Below are positions 36,006-45,317 of a stretch of 64,000 bases of DNA, piece by piece. The position numbers and the translations under genes are program-made. The notes beneath the pieces were generated by a model. It was given only the letters and a program-made list of their open reading frames with translations, was not told the DNA's origin and did no database searches. The first letter of the stretch is position 1. The number at the start of each line of letters is the position of its first letter. The DNA comes from Clarireedia homoeocarpa (lineage: Eukaryota; Ascomycota; Leotiomycetes; Helotiales; Rutstroemiaceae). Location: positions 1-64,000 of the forward strand of contig LNKV01000082.1 in assembly GCA_001465935.1 (NCBI GenBank), in the 5' to 3' direction.

Positions 36006-36167
36006 GGTTAAACTGAGATACTAGTATTATTATTCTTGTAGTTACATTATATTTATTTATTACAGACTATTTAGGTTATTTATATTTATTCAAGAAGAAA
36101 CCTTAAAGATATACAATTAAGACAATAATTAATAAAGTAATTAGGACGCTCGAGGGCGAGCTTTTTT

Positions 36168-36183
36168 GGAAGGGGGGGGGTGA
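36168..36183 (+). promoter_or_regulatory. Polypurine tract of family A
   Basis: GGAAGGGGGGGGGTGA directly before the 3' LTR; primes plus-strand DNA synthesis. Confidence 0.85.
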
Positions 36184-36400
36184 TATAATGATTCTGACCG
36201 AATTATCACGATACTATATAAGGACATGACCTCCCTGGGGGTGAGTTAGACATTAAGTATATATTAGTATATATTAGTATATATGTGATTAAGCATATGA
36301 CCTCTTTCTGTATATAAGCCTTCGGATCCTTATAATCCTCTTAGCTCTTTAGTTGTTAATTCTAAGGTCATTCAGTGTCTTTACTAGCAGTCTCGTCACA
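36184..36400 (+). repeat. Family A 3' LTR
   Basis: 217 bp, colinear with the 5' LTR. The differences seen are C-to-T or G-to-A (for example GCATGCATTAGC becomes GTATATATTAGT). Followed by the GATAT duplicate. Confidence 0.95.
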
Positions 36401-37318
36401 GATATAGGCAGAGATTCTGTAACGAAGCGTTAACTTAAAGCACTATACTTGAAGCAGGTGTTTATACCGAAAGTGGTTAAAGTTATAGCAGATATCTTCA
36501 AGCGTTGGTGCTATAGTGATAGTAGATACTCTAATATAAAAGGAGCTTGTTGGATTCGTGGATCTAATTACTATAAAATCTCTTATATAGAGTAGGAGTA
36601 TTGGGCTCAACTTATTATATAGAAAATAGGTATAACGACTATTGAGCAACTGCCTATATAGATGGTTCTTAATTAGATTGAGAAAGGAGAACTATACGAT
36701 ATAAAGAGATATAGTAAATATAAAGAGAAGGAATCTCTTATATCTATAGCTCCGAATACAGTATTGAATATATCTAATATATCTAATATACTATATTAGT
36801 ATCTATAACCTCCACTATTTGTACCTATATTTCAACCTTGGCAATATCAATATCCTTAAATACCTGTTTTATCTCCGCAAGCTCTATCGACACTGTTATC
36901 ACTTTCTACAACCTCTGCAACGACTTTAATACCTCCCCTATCGATCTAATCTTCGTCGCTTATATAAGGAAGCGATAGCGAGGATGATTTATTAGATTTA
37001 TATAGTAGATAGCTTCAAGAGTATGAACCTAATCCTAGACGTCGAAGTACGGTTGAACAGACAATAGTAGTACTCAAAGACTACTAGTACGATATCTCGG
37101 TTATATATATTTTAAATAAAGTTGAGGATATCCTACCAGGTATTTTATATACAATTAAGTCCTGTATTACTATATTTAAGGCGTTCCGAAAGGAGCAGAT
37201 ATAGCAAAAAGAGGTTATAGCTTAGGAAGTACTATTGAATATAGTATATAGAGGGTAAGGTATAATAAGGAAAGATTGAGCTTCTTTTATTTCGTAGTTT
37301 CTAGCAATCTAAATAGAC

Positions 37319-38314
37319 TTAAAGGTCCCTGAATCCTGTATTCTTGAAGTGATTTAATATATGTCGACCTACTATATCGCTGGTTCCAACCTTCTTAATA
37401 GCCTATTCTAGATATTCTTGATAATTATCGAAGTGTGCCTTCTTCTTATAGTAGCTCCTTCGAATAAAGCCCTTTAGATTATTAAAGCCCTCTTCAATAG
37501 GATTAAGATTAGGAGAATAAGATAACAGATATTTAATGAAAACCTCTTTGTGTAAATAGGCTGTTTCGATAGCTTCTTTATTTATATGATAAATCGGTGT
37601 ATTATCTATAATGATTATAGATCTTTCTTCTGGGAATGGATTGTAGAGCGGTAATAGAACTTCGATCATAAAGTGCTCAAATAGATCTGTATTGTATATA
37701 CCTTGGAAAGTGGTTGAAGTAATAAACCCTTTTATTATATATACAGCTAAAAGAGAGATTCGTAGCTAATATTCTAGGAAGTACTCTACTACTGTAGGTA
37801 TACCATATTTCGAATATCTATATATACGATCTCCAGTTCTTTTATCGCTCCTAGATTCATCAATAGCGACGAATATATTTATAGGGAGCGGCTGGATTAT
37901 AAACAGTTATACAGATCTGAGCTCCTTGTTCCTTTGTATTACTACTGCCTTTATCTTCTTCCTTATAATCTCAATCCGTTTTAAACACCTCTGAATAGTA
38001 GAAAGATCGATATCGACATTGTATACTTCGAGGAGGAAATACTTGATCTCATCCAAATATAGCTATAGTTGTATACTTAATAAATACTCAACTGTATAGT
38101 CTATATAGGGTGTAATAACGCGAATCTGACCACCTGTACGAGCCGCTGGAGCTTTACCAGCTATTATACGTTCTTTATATTTATAAACCGTTCGTAGAGA
38201 GATATTGAACTTCGTAGCAAGAGATTGTAAATATATACGATTGAGGGTTGTACTTACCTCTAATAAAGTATCCTCGATCCGAGTAATAGTGATAGCATCG
38301 AGGTTAGGCGCTAT
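37319..38314 (-). pseudogene. DDE transposase of E2, RIP-mutated
   Basis: Homologue of the E1 transposase, same length (~332 codons) and order. The start is ATA GCG CCT for MAP (38,314; ATG lost by RIP). It has AARTGGQIRVITP (near 38,150), then AIDESRSDKRTGDR (first D, about 37,870), IIIIDNTPIYH (second D, about 37,610) and YSPNLNPIEEGF (E, about 37,500), and ends FKNTGFRDL at 37,319. The D of the usual SPDLNPIE is N, which one G-to-A change explains. The longest open stretch is 37,669-37,403. A TAG follows YQEYLE at the same place as in E1. Confidence 0.87.
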
Positions 38315-38451
38315 AATAATGATCCTATATTGGAGCGTTAGAAATAGAATATTGAGAGCTTCAATTTGAGCTATTAACCTTTTAATTTAAGTACGTTGTT
38401 GTTGAGTTATTCGATAATTATTATTTATAATGATGATCCTGATGAGGGGTG

Positions 38452-38512
38452 TCGCAAAAAAGTGGTGTTTTTAAAAAAATAAGGTTTGTGAATCCAGTTA
38501 TGCAAAGGGTTG
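38452..38512 (-). repeat. E2 right terminal inverted repeat
   Basis: 61 bp, inverted copy of the split left repeat; followed by TA at 38,513-38,514. Confidence 0.92.
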
Positions 38513-39578
38513 TAGGACTACACGCTTCTCATTTGGCAGTGAGATATCAGAGTTCTTACCACAAGCGGGGGTGCCCCAAGGATCACCGCTCTCTCCGATA
38601 CTCTTCCTGCTCTACAATGCAGAACTTATTCGGATATGCTCACTCCCAAGGCAAGGACTACATGTAGGAGGGTTTGTCGACGATATATACTTAATTGCAA
38701 TAAGCTCGAGCACAGAGACTAATTGCAGCAAGCTCGCTGATGTGCACCAGAAGATCCTAGGATGTGCTCAGCGCTACGGGATACGTTTTGCACCGGCGAA
38801 GTACGAGCTCGTTCACTTTACAAGAGCACGGAACAGATTTAACCTAGCAGCCACGATCCAGCTCGGACAAGGAGCAGAGTGTGCCCCGTCACCGAGCGTA
38901 CGAGTACTCGGCGTTTGGCTGGATACCAAGCTCAATTGGAAAGCACATACAAAGGTAGTACGAGAGAAGGGCGCTATAGCACTAATGGCGCTCAGTAGGC
39001 TCAACCAGACAACCTGGGGCCCGACACTACGCCGAGCACGAGTCTTGTACACAGCATGTATACGTACCGCACTAACGTACGGAGCAGAAGCATGGCACGA
39101 ACCTGGAAAGAGAGGTGCAGTCGAACAAGAGCTTGAGCGAGCAGGTACACTCAAGCCTGAGAAGCAAGCATGGGAAGCACAATGGGCGAAAGGTGTAGCT
39201 AAATGGTACAGCATAGCAGCAAAGAGCTCGATACTAGGCAAGGGCAGGCTCAAACTGCATAAGGGACTCAGCAAAGCAGAAAGCGCAATACTTATCCAGA
39301 GCAGAACAGGGCGGACGAGCTGTGCACACTTCCTAAATATACGGGGTGTACCAGGCTACGAATCCCCGGTCTGTACATACTGCTACACTTGTACGGAAAC
39401 AGTAGAGTATATTCTCCTATACTGCAATGCCGAGCGGGCAAGAAGGCAGTGGCGAGGAGGAACAACTATTACTGAGCTGCTTGACAGCCCAGATCGAGCG
39501 CAGCAGGTAGCCAAATGGCTGATTCAGAGCGGGCGGTTCGAGCACTTCAGGCTCGCTAACCAGCTACAATATGAGTAG
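38513..39578 (+). pseudogene. LINE (Tad1-like) reverse transcriptase, right piece to stop
   Basis: Resumes in phase with 25,161-25,257. It shows VPQGSPLSPILFLLYNAELI with the catalytic FVDD box soon after (GGFVDDIYLIAIS), then RT thumb sequence (FTRARNRFNL, VRVLGVWLDTKLNWKAH, TYGAEAWHEPGKRG). It then passes abruptly from EQELERAG to TLKPEKQAW and a C-terminal zinc-binding segment (CTYCYTCTETVEYILLYC), ending with TAG at 39,576-39,578. Tad1-clade elements usually carry an RNase H domain between those two parts. None is visible, so an internal deletion is likely. The sequence is hardly RIP-mutated. Confidence 0.85.
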
Positions 39579-39754
39579 TAAGCCTGAGAAATGACTGAGC
39601 AGTATAGCTACGAAGGAGAAGAGCAGGGTGTGCATATATAAGCGGGAAGCGCAAAGCGGCGCGATCAGTAGTTTTGTCCGGAGAGGTTCTATTGATATAA
39701 TAAATTAGATTGAGCTCCCTCATGGCTAGTGCCGCGCGCACCAGCTAGCGGGTT

Positions 39755-39780
39755 AGAAATAATAAATAAATAAATATAAA
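39755..39780 (+). repeat. LINE 3' tail, (AAAT/AAATA)n
   Basis: AAATAATAAATAAATAAATATAAAA closes the LINE 3' UTR (39,579-39,754), as expected for target-primed insertion. Direction agrees with the RT frame. Confidence 0.75.
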
Positions 39781-39819
39781 AGTCTGCGAGAGTATATAAA
39801 TATAAACTAAATAATCAAT

Positions 39820-41628
39820 TTAACAGAGAAATATATTTTGCTCTTTGATACCCCAATTTTCCCAGTCTCTATAGCCTTTAGAGCCAATTGAAGATAGTCT
39901 AAGAGCCTCAATTTCTTGCGGAACCTTGTGTAGTGTTTTGCTCGGAATGCATGCGTCCCCAACAAAAGTATAATAACCTGATCTAGCAGTCGCTCGTAAG
40001 ATGCAAGGCGCCTTTCCCCCAAGAAATACACAACAAACATCGTTCTCGCGGACAGCGAGAGGAGCCAAGCCGTAATACCCACGTTTTGTCATGATGATCC
40101 GTCGATTGTAAATATTCCATTGTGCATAGGTATGGAAATATTTAACGCCTTGCTCTTCGTCTGTGGTCAGGTGGTTTTTCCGCTGCAAACAACGAATGTA
40201 TGCAGCCCGGTAACAAACCCACTTCTGCCAAGGGACACTCCAGGAGCGGCCCAACGAGAGAACATGAGCAAATGCAATGGCCCTGTGATATGAGCCATAG
40301 GCAGATACGGCATCCCTCTCCGATATTGTTGCCCAGATGGAGCTGATATCATCAACAGACATGTTGCGGGAGCAGAGGTTTGATCTAAATGCCACTTGGT
40401 CAAAAATCACTCCAAAAGTTTTGAGTATATTTCCTGAAGAGAGTATTGGTTGCACGTTTAATGGTATGAGTGTAGATGCTGAGGTATGAGTGACGATATT
40501 ATCAAAGAGATTGAGATCCCATCTCGGAACCCAGGACGGGAAATGGGCCTCAATAGTCGCTTCGGTATGTTGGACACAATGCAATAGATTGATATCGCCT
40601 ATTGACTCAATGTACTCTCGTGCCATACGAAAATAGACATCAAGAGCTGTTGTCGTATCGGAGTAGTCAGGCTGGAGTCTAATGTTAACCTTGGCATCGT
40701 TAGCCAGTGATAGGAAGGCATATACGCGATCTCTGGGATCTCCTAAGCTCAGGGCGCGAGCATCGTGAAGAATAACAAGAAAATCGAAGACAGCTGGCGT
40801 AACAGGGTATAGTGACATCGTTTCGAACTTGTTACGCATCCTATACATTTCAACGTGAAGACGATTCATGCCATCTTGATACATAGTCCGGATCTCAGGC
40901 AATCTATTGATCATCCAAGCGTAAATCCGAACCAATTTTCTCCAGCTGATCTCCATTGTACCCCATATCATTAGACCATTAGTTGAAAGCGCTGCTTCTT
41001 GGATTATCCAGCCTCGACCAAACCAGGGCTGTTGTGTCATTATCAGGAGAGAGTTCCATCTTCTATCAGCAAGAAAGCGGCCACGCTCTTCAGCACTCAG
41101 AGAAGGGAAAGCATTCCACGAATGGCCTGCTCGCTCAATTTCTCTTAGTATCATAACGTCGAGCTCGGAGACCAGGGATGCCACTGCTTCTCCGTGACCA
41201 TCGTTGTCAGATCCGATATACATCAAAACCTGGCTGGCTTTGCTGTATATTTTACCCATTAACTCCACTTGTTTTCCTCTCTCCGCTACATCCTCCTGGT
41301 TGATGCAGATCGAATCTGCCCACAGGATGCGAGGCGCTGTTGACAAGCGAATACGTTGTAGAACAATATCTAGATTGGCTGTGATGTTGATAATCCGGCC
41401 AGCGCTTCTTATTTTATGGTTTCGTTGATTGCTTCCCCACACATAAGAAATAGCCTCGTATTGAGGCATATCTCCAATAGTTGAGATGTGCAAACTGCAC
41501 AAAAGAGGTTCTTCTTTTTGCCCTGGCTCTAGGATTATATACCGAATATATTCTCCGTCAGGTAGATGCTTATACACCTCTTCACCCCAATTTTTAGTTA
41601 AAGCTTCTGAGGTAGATAGCTTCGCCAT
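39820..41628 (-). CDS. Heterokaryon incompatibility (HET) domain protein, intact, 602 aa
   Basis: One uninterrupted minus-strand frame from ATG 41,628 to stop at 39,820. The HET domain is clear at residues ~55-215: YEAISYVWG, LWADSICINQED then AERGKQVELMGKIYSKA, MYIGSDND and WFGRGWIIQEAAL. The C-terminus has the usual HET-protein ending (NDVCCVFLGGKAPCILR then GYYTFVGDACI). HET proteins trigger cell death or growth arrest when unlike fungal individuals fuse, and many act in allorecognition. There is no intron and no extra sensor domain (no NACHT, WD40 or ankyrin) that I can see. It lies between a LINE tail and a GC-rich spacer, is free of RIP, and may still be functional. It is not closely related to the HET fragment at 23,945-24,974. 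Confidence 0.93.
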   Translation of the reverse strand: MAKLSTSEALTKNWGEEVYKHLPDGEYIRYIILEPGQKEEPLLCSLHISTIGDMPQYEAISYVWGSNQRNHKIRSAGRIINITANLDIVLQRIRLSTAPRILWADSICINQEDVAERGKQVELMGKIYSKASQVLMYIGSDNDGHGEAVASLVSELDVMILREIERAGHSWNAFPSLSAEERGRFLADRRWNSLLIMTQQPWFGRGWIIQEAALSTNGLMIWGTMEISWRKLVRIYAWMINRLPEIRTMYQDGMNRLHVEMYRMRNKFETMSLYPVTPAVFDFLVILHDARALSLGDPRDRVYAFLSLANDAKVNIRLQPDYSDTTTALDVYFRMAREYIESIGDINLLHCVQHTEATIEAHFPSWVPRWDLNLFDNIVTHTSASTLIPLNVQPILSSGNILKTFGVIFDQVAFRSNLCSRNMSVDDISSIWATISERDAVSAYGSYHRAIAFAHVLSLGRSWSVPWQKWVCYRAAYIRCLQRKNHLTTDEEQGVKYFHTYAQWNIYNRRIIMTKRGYYGLAPLAVRENDVCCVFLGGKAPCILRATARSGYYTFVGDACIPSKTLHKVPQEIEALRLSSIGSKGYRDWENWGIKEQNIFLC

Positions 41629-41639
41629 AAGAACTGTAG

Positions 41640-42400
41640 ACTTATAAGAGTAAATAATTTTTTGACTTGAAATACTAGAAGTTGAATATAAAAGTTGAGC
41701 TATCTCTATACTATCTATATAAAGTTCGCTCTAAGGGATTATAGAAGCAATTGAGCCTTATAAAGAACTATATTACGCCCTGCTTTGCTGGAATTATATA
41801 ATACTAAGCTATTGTCTTTTCACTACATCTCAGGTTATACAGATGATTCTATAGTTGTTAAACATGGACCAATAATTATCCAAATTAAGGAAATGAATAG
41901 TAACACAATATTGTTTCGCGATGTGATACAACATTAAGAAAAATGAAATTTCTACTCGGTGAGTACTTTATATAACTATATAGCTACTTCCATTCGCTTG
42001 TTTCGGCCTTACGGCCTTGCTCCCTAGTTTGAGATTCTAAATACTACTTTGGACCTATATTACAGCCTGTACAGGCCTGGCCTGGCCTATGATTCCAGCA
42101 CGAACGGCCGCCGTTCGTTCCAAAGGGCGCGCGCGGATTGGTCCGTTCCCCCAAGTGGGGCGAAAAACGGCCCCCGTTCGTTCCAGCCTATCCGACCGTC
42201 CTGCGGAGTGTGGCAGGGGCGGGAGGCGATGCGCCGTATATACAAAGATACATACGTATCCCAGCTCCTCGGCCATGTATTTTTTGAACGTTGGCAGACA
42301 TCGGGTTACACACATGAGGCTAGGTTGAGAGGAGGAGTCTGGTGTCGCTGCTGTCTCCCGATTTGAGAGGGTCACGATGGCCCGTGCATATTTGTTATTA
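41640..42400. other. HET gene upstream region with GC-rich inverted/direct repeats
   Basis: Presumably contains the HET promoter. No TATA box can be assigned with confidence. At 42,095-42,190 a GC-rich cluster has a palindrome (AACGGCCGCCGTT) and a direct repeat of CCGTTCGTTCCA. Possibly a degraded small transposon. Composition drops sharply to RIP-type AT near 42,400. Confidence 0.45.
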
Positions 42401-43499
42401 TATAATATTAAACCTCTAAAGAAAGTTAGAATAAAATATTTCGCTAATAGTTAAATTTTATATATTATTTATATAAGCTAGTAGATCTTATTTATATTGA
42501 TTGAATTTATAGATTAAATATTATAAAAAGTCCAATCAAATAAAATATAGAAAGTATAATTATAGAATATTTCAAATATAATACTAGATTTTAAATTATA
42601 TTAAAAATTATTAAAACCTAGAATTTTCCAATTAAATTAATAAACAAATTATATAATTATATTATTTGAAATTTAAATCAATTATAAAGATTTATATTTT
42701 CTTTTAATTAAATTAAATAAAATACTTTTTAGAATTTTCTTTAATCTTGAAAATAAAAATAAAATTTTCGAATTTTAAAAATCTTGAAATTAAATATTTT
42801 TTTATATTGAAAATCAATAAATCTTTTAAATTTTAAAAATTTAAAACGAAATATTAAATTGAAATAAATTCTAAAAAATTATTTAATCTAATTTAAATAA
42901 AAGAGAATCTTATTTTCTATTATATAAAAATAAAAAAAATAAAAATAATTAAATAATTCTTTTAATTTTCTAAAATAATTTAATTGAAAATTTATCGGGA
43001 TATTAATACTTAGTTCTTGGAAGCCTCAGGCAGTTATTATAGATTATACCCTATTAATATATATTTACAATAAATATATTTCAAATAATATATTTATAAT
43101 ATATATATTAGGATATAATATAAAGAGAATTAATAAAATATATCTTAATAGAGTCTTAAAAACTAAGAAATTATATACTATAAATAAGCTATTATATAGC
43201 TAGATATTAAAATAATTAAGACGATTTTACTTATTAAATACTAACTACCTTTTGTATATAGTTATATATTTTAAATAAAAGTTACTCTATATTATATAAT
43301 TATAATTATCTCTTTTAATTAGTCTAATTATTCTAATACTGATTAGTAGTTAACCTAACTACTAGTTAAATTATTTATTAGTTAAATAGATTATTAGAAG
43401 CTCTTTAAGATATTATAGTATTCTCTCTTCAATTATAAATTAATAAAAGATACCGATTTTATTATATAAAACCCTTTTTAATTCGGAACTCTCGCTTAT
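42401..43499. other. RIP-mutated AT-rich DNA, no gene recognised
   Basis: Dense stops and long A/T runs. One less mutated patch at about 43,010-43,035 (AGTTCTTGGAAGCCTCAGGC) may be an LTR or UTR remnant of the element that continues at 43,500. Confidence 0.45.
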
Positions 43500-44915
43500 A
43501 TAATATAAACTCTAAAGATAATATCCCTGAAACTTTTAAGAGTTTCCCTATTAATAAGAATCTATAATATAAATTATATAATTTCTTCTAAGATTTATTT
43601 AAGTTCTAGATTGTTGTTATTATTTATATTATCTAGTTTATTATCTAGGTTATATATACTAACAGAATAAATAAAGTCTTATAGAAAGAAGTCTATAAAA
43701 ACTTCGAAGATTAGAATAAAGAGTTATTTATTTTAATTAGTATAAAGTTTCTTTAGAAGTTCTATATTTTTTTAATCTAATAAGAAATTTAAATACTCTT
43801 TTTAGTTAGCGGCCGAATCTATATATATATTTAAGAATAGTTCGTTTAAAACCTAGAATAGTACTAATAGATAGAAGAGGATATCGAGGAGCTATATATA
43901 TAAAACCTATTATTACTCTTAAAAATAATCGGCTAATTAACTAGCTCTCGTCTCTTAAAAAGTATTAAAGTGGTTCTTTAAATATTAATAGTTATAGAGA
44001 TATTACTTCTATTAACTATATAAACTATATTAATTATAAATAAAGAGATTATATCTCTCTCGATATATCCGCTAGTATATAAAAAAGAAGCCTTTACTCT
44101 TTATTAAAATATAATTATTCTATTAGGTATTACTCTATATTCTATATTTAATCTTAAGTTTACTCTTATATATAATATAAATATATATAATAAGTAGCTA
44201 AGCGATCTTTAGAAACTCTTTAATAATAATTAAAAGAAGTATAGAGACGAGATATATAAGGTTCTTGATTATAAGTTATATACTTTTTATAACTACTATT
44301 TAAAGGTTACTCTCTCTTATAAAATATATTATCTCGACTTCTCTTTACTTCTTAAAGATCAAGTTTTAAACTACTTCTATATATAATATATTAATAGATA
44401 TCTCTCTTTTAAAGTTATATAAAATATAATATAAATATACTTTAAAATAAAAATATATAAGTAAAACTATCTTTCGGAATAGTACTCAATTATATATTAA
44501 AGTATATAATTAAAGAACTTTAAAAAAAACGAAATAGAATACTTAGAATTATTCTTTAATAAAATCTGTATATTATAGAAAAGCCTCTTATACGAATATC
44601 AGTATAAAAACAATTTAAGAGATCAAGTACTTAATATATACTAAGATATACTTAATTATAACTTCACTTTATATAAACTATTAGCTATATTTAAAGGAAT
44701 TTATATAGATCTCTATTTATCTATTACTATAACTATATATAATCGCTAGGATACTACCCTTATTATAGAGTAGTACTAGGTCGACTGCAAGTACAAAGGT
44801 ACCTGTAACCGTTTCGGCCGTTTCAACTATAATAATAAAAACAACTCGAAATTATATTTACAAAGTAATTCTATAATTATAACTTATTTATAATATACTA
44901 ATCGATCCGGAAAGA
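43500..44915 (+). pseudogene. Retrotransposon gag-like relic, RIP-mutated, cut by an LTR
   Basis: A plus-strand frame can be followed with RIP-type stops. The last third reads LSYKIYYLDFSLLLKDQVLNYF across to YNFTLYKLLAIFKGIYIDL, then DTTLIIEQ and GTCNRFGRFNYNNKNNSK, ending NRSGK. This resembles fungal retrotransposon Gag proteins that continue with a zinc knuckle. Here the frame stops at 44,913-44,915, exactly where the LTR of the minus-strand chromovirus begins (44,916). The family assignment is from memory of similar proteins and is only moderately sure. Confidence 0.5.
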
Positions 44916-45120
44916 TGTGACAATAGGTCTCAAAGAGAATCAGATTAACCTTAGAATTAACAACTAAGGAGCTAAGAGAGCTTCAGAGATCGAAGAGCCT
45001 ATATACAGAAAGGTGTCACGTGCTTCTCACGTGCCTAGCTAACTCCATTCAGTCCTAGCTTGTGTCGGCCTGAGGCATCGAGGGAGTCTGACTAAGCATG
45101 AAATCGTACGTATCGTTACA
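44916..45120 (-). repeat. Family B 3' LTR
   Basis: 205 bp; on the minus strand it starts TGTAACGATACG and ends CCTATTGTCACA. It contains TATATA and, about 35 bp downstream, TTAGTTGTTAATTCTAAGG, the same motif as in family A. Adjacent to a CCCCCCCC (minus strand polypurine) tract at 45,121-45,133. Confidence 0.85.
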
Positions 45121-45317
45121 CTACCCCCCCCTTCAATAAGGCATGCCCTCATACCTTCTTATAGTTGTATCTGATGGTTTTATTAGTTAATAAATCATGC
45201 ATCTTGCAGCTTGAGATCGTCGTTGTAGCCTGCAAGTGCAGCTAAATGAATGTAAGAAGTGAAATTAAATGAGTGGCGTGCAATGGATTTGAAGCTGAAG
45301 ACGAGTGTTTTGGCTAT

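Larger units (their letters stand above)
29708..36400 (+). mobile_element. Full-length Gypsy/chromovirus, family A
   Basis: 6,693 bp. LTRs of 217 bp at 29,708-29,924 and 36,184-36,400 start TGTGATGA (5') and end TCGTCACA. The 5-bp target duplication GATAT lies at 29,703-29,707 and 36,401-36,405. A self-complementary primer-binding site follows the 5' LTR and a polypurine tract precedes the 3' LTR. Gag-pol is RIP-mutated from about 30,540 on, whereas the 5' LTR and the start of gag are nearly untouched. A 101-base N gap lies between the LTR and gag. It is inserted inside the E2 partner gene. Confidence 0.95.
28789..37280 (+). pseudogene. E2 partner protein, homologue of the E1 partner, split by a chromovirus
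   Basis: Starts at ATG 28,789 with a basic N-terminus (SSSRKKKRSLL, RRVKFSD) matching RRVRFVED of E1. One frameshift occurs near 28,950-29,000. Segments then align in order with E1: NIEQFIDKK...NINDIYELS against NINEIYQLN, RPISDL against LPMSDL, and GRDSVTKR against GRDTVTRR. The last is interrupted exactly by the retrotransposon at 29,708-36,400. After it come a Pro-rich linker (36,740-36,950) and the charged C-terminus (LDLYSRQLQEYEPNPRRRSTVEQ, about 36,990-37,060, then KAFRKEQIQQKE). Numerous RIP-type stops. A TAA (CGT TAA CTT) directly follows GRDSVTKR, where E1 has TAG. The protein end near 37,280 is approximate. Confidence 0.78.
25258..38512. mobile_element. Tc1/mariner-like element E2 (host of nested insertions)
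   Basis: The terminal inverted repeats are 61 bp. The right copy is 38,452-38,512. The left copy is split into 25,258-25,271 and 28,654-28,700 by element E1. The ends read CAACCCTTTGCATAACTGG and are flanked by TA at 25,256-25,257 and 38,513-38,514. Removing E2 restores the LINE reading frame exactly. Internally E2 carries a ~630-codon gene on the plus strand (28,789 onward) and a DDE transposase on the minus strand (38,314-37,319), arranged convergently. E2 is inverted relative to E1 and more RIP-mutated. Without E1 and the retrotransposon it would be about 3.2 kb. Confidence 0.92.

Noticed and set aside
38813..39274. 153-aa minus-strand ORF
   Set aside because: Antisense shadow of the LINE reverse transcriptase.
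42049..42375. Three overlapping frames upstream of the HET gene
   Set aside because: They overlap on both strands over a GC-rich palindromic patch; typical chance frames.
20300..42400. Starship-type giant element
   Set aside because: I saw no tyrosine-recombinase (DUF3435) captain gene and no coherent cargo; the contents are explained by separate transposons and genes.
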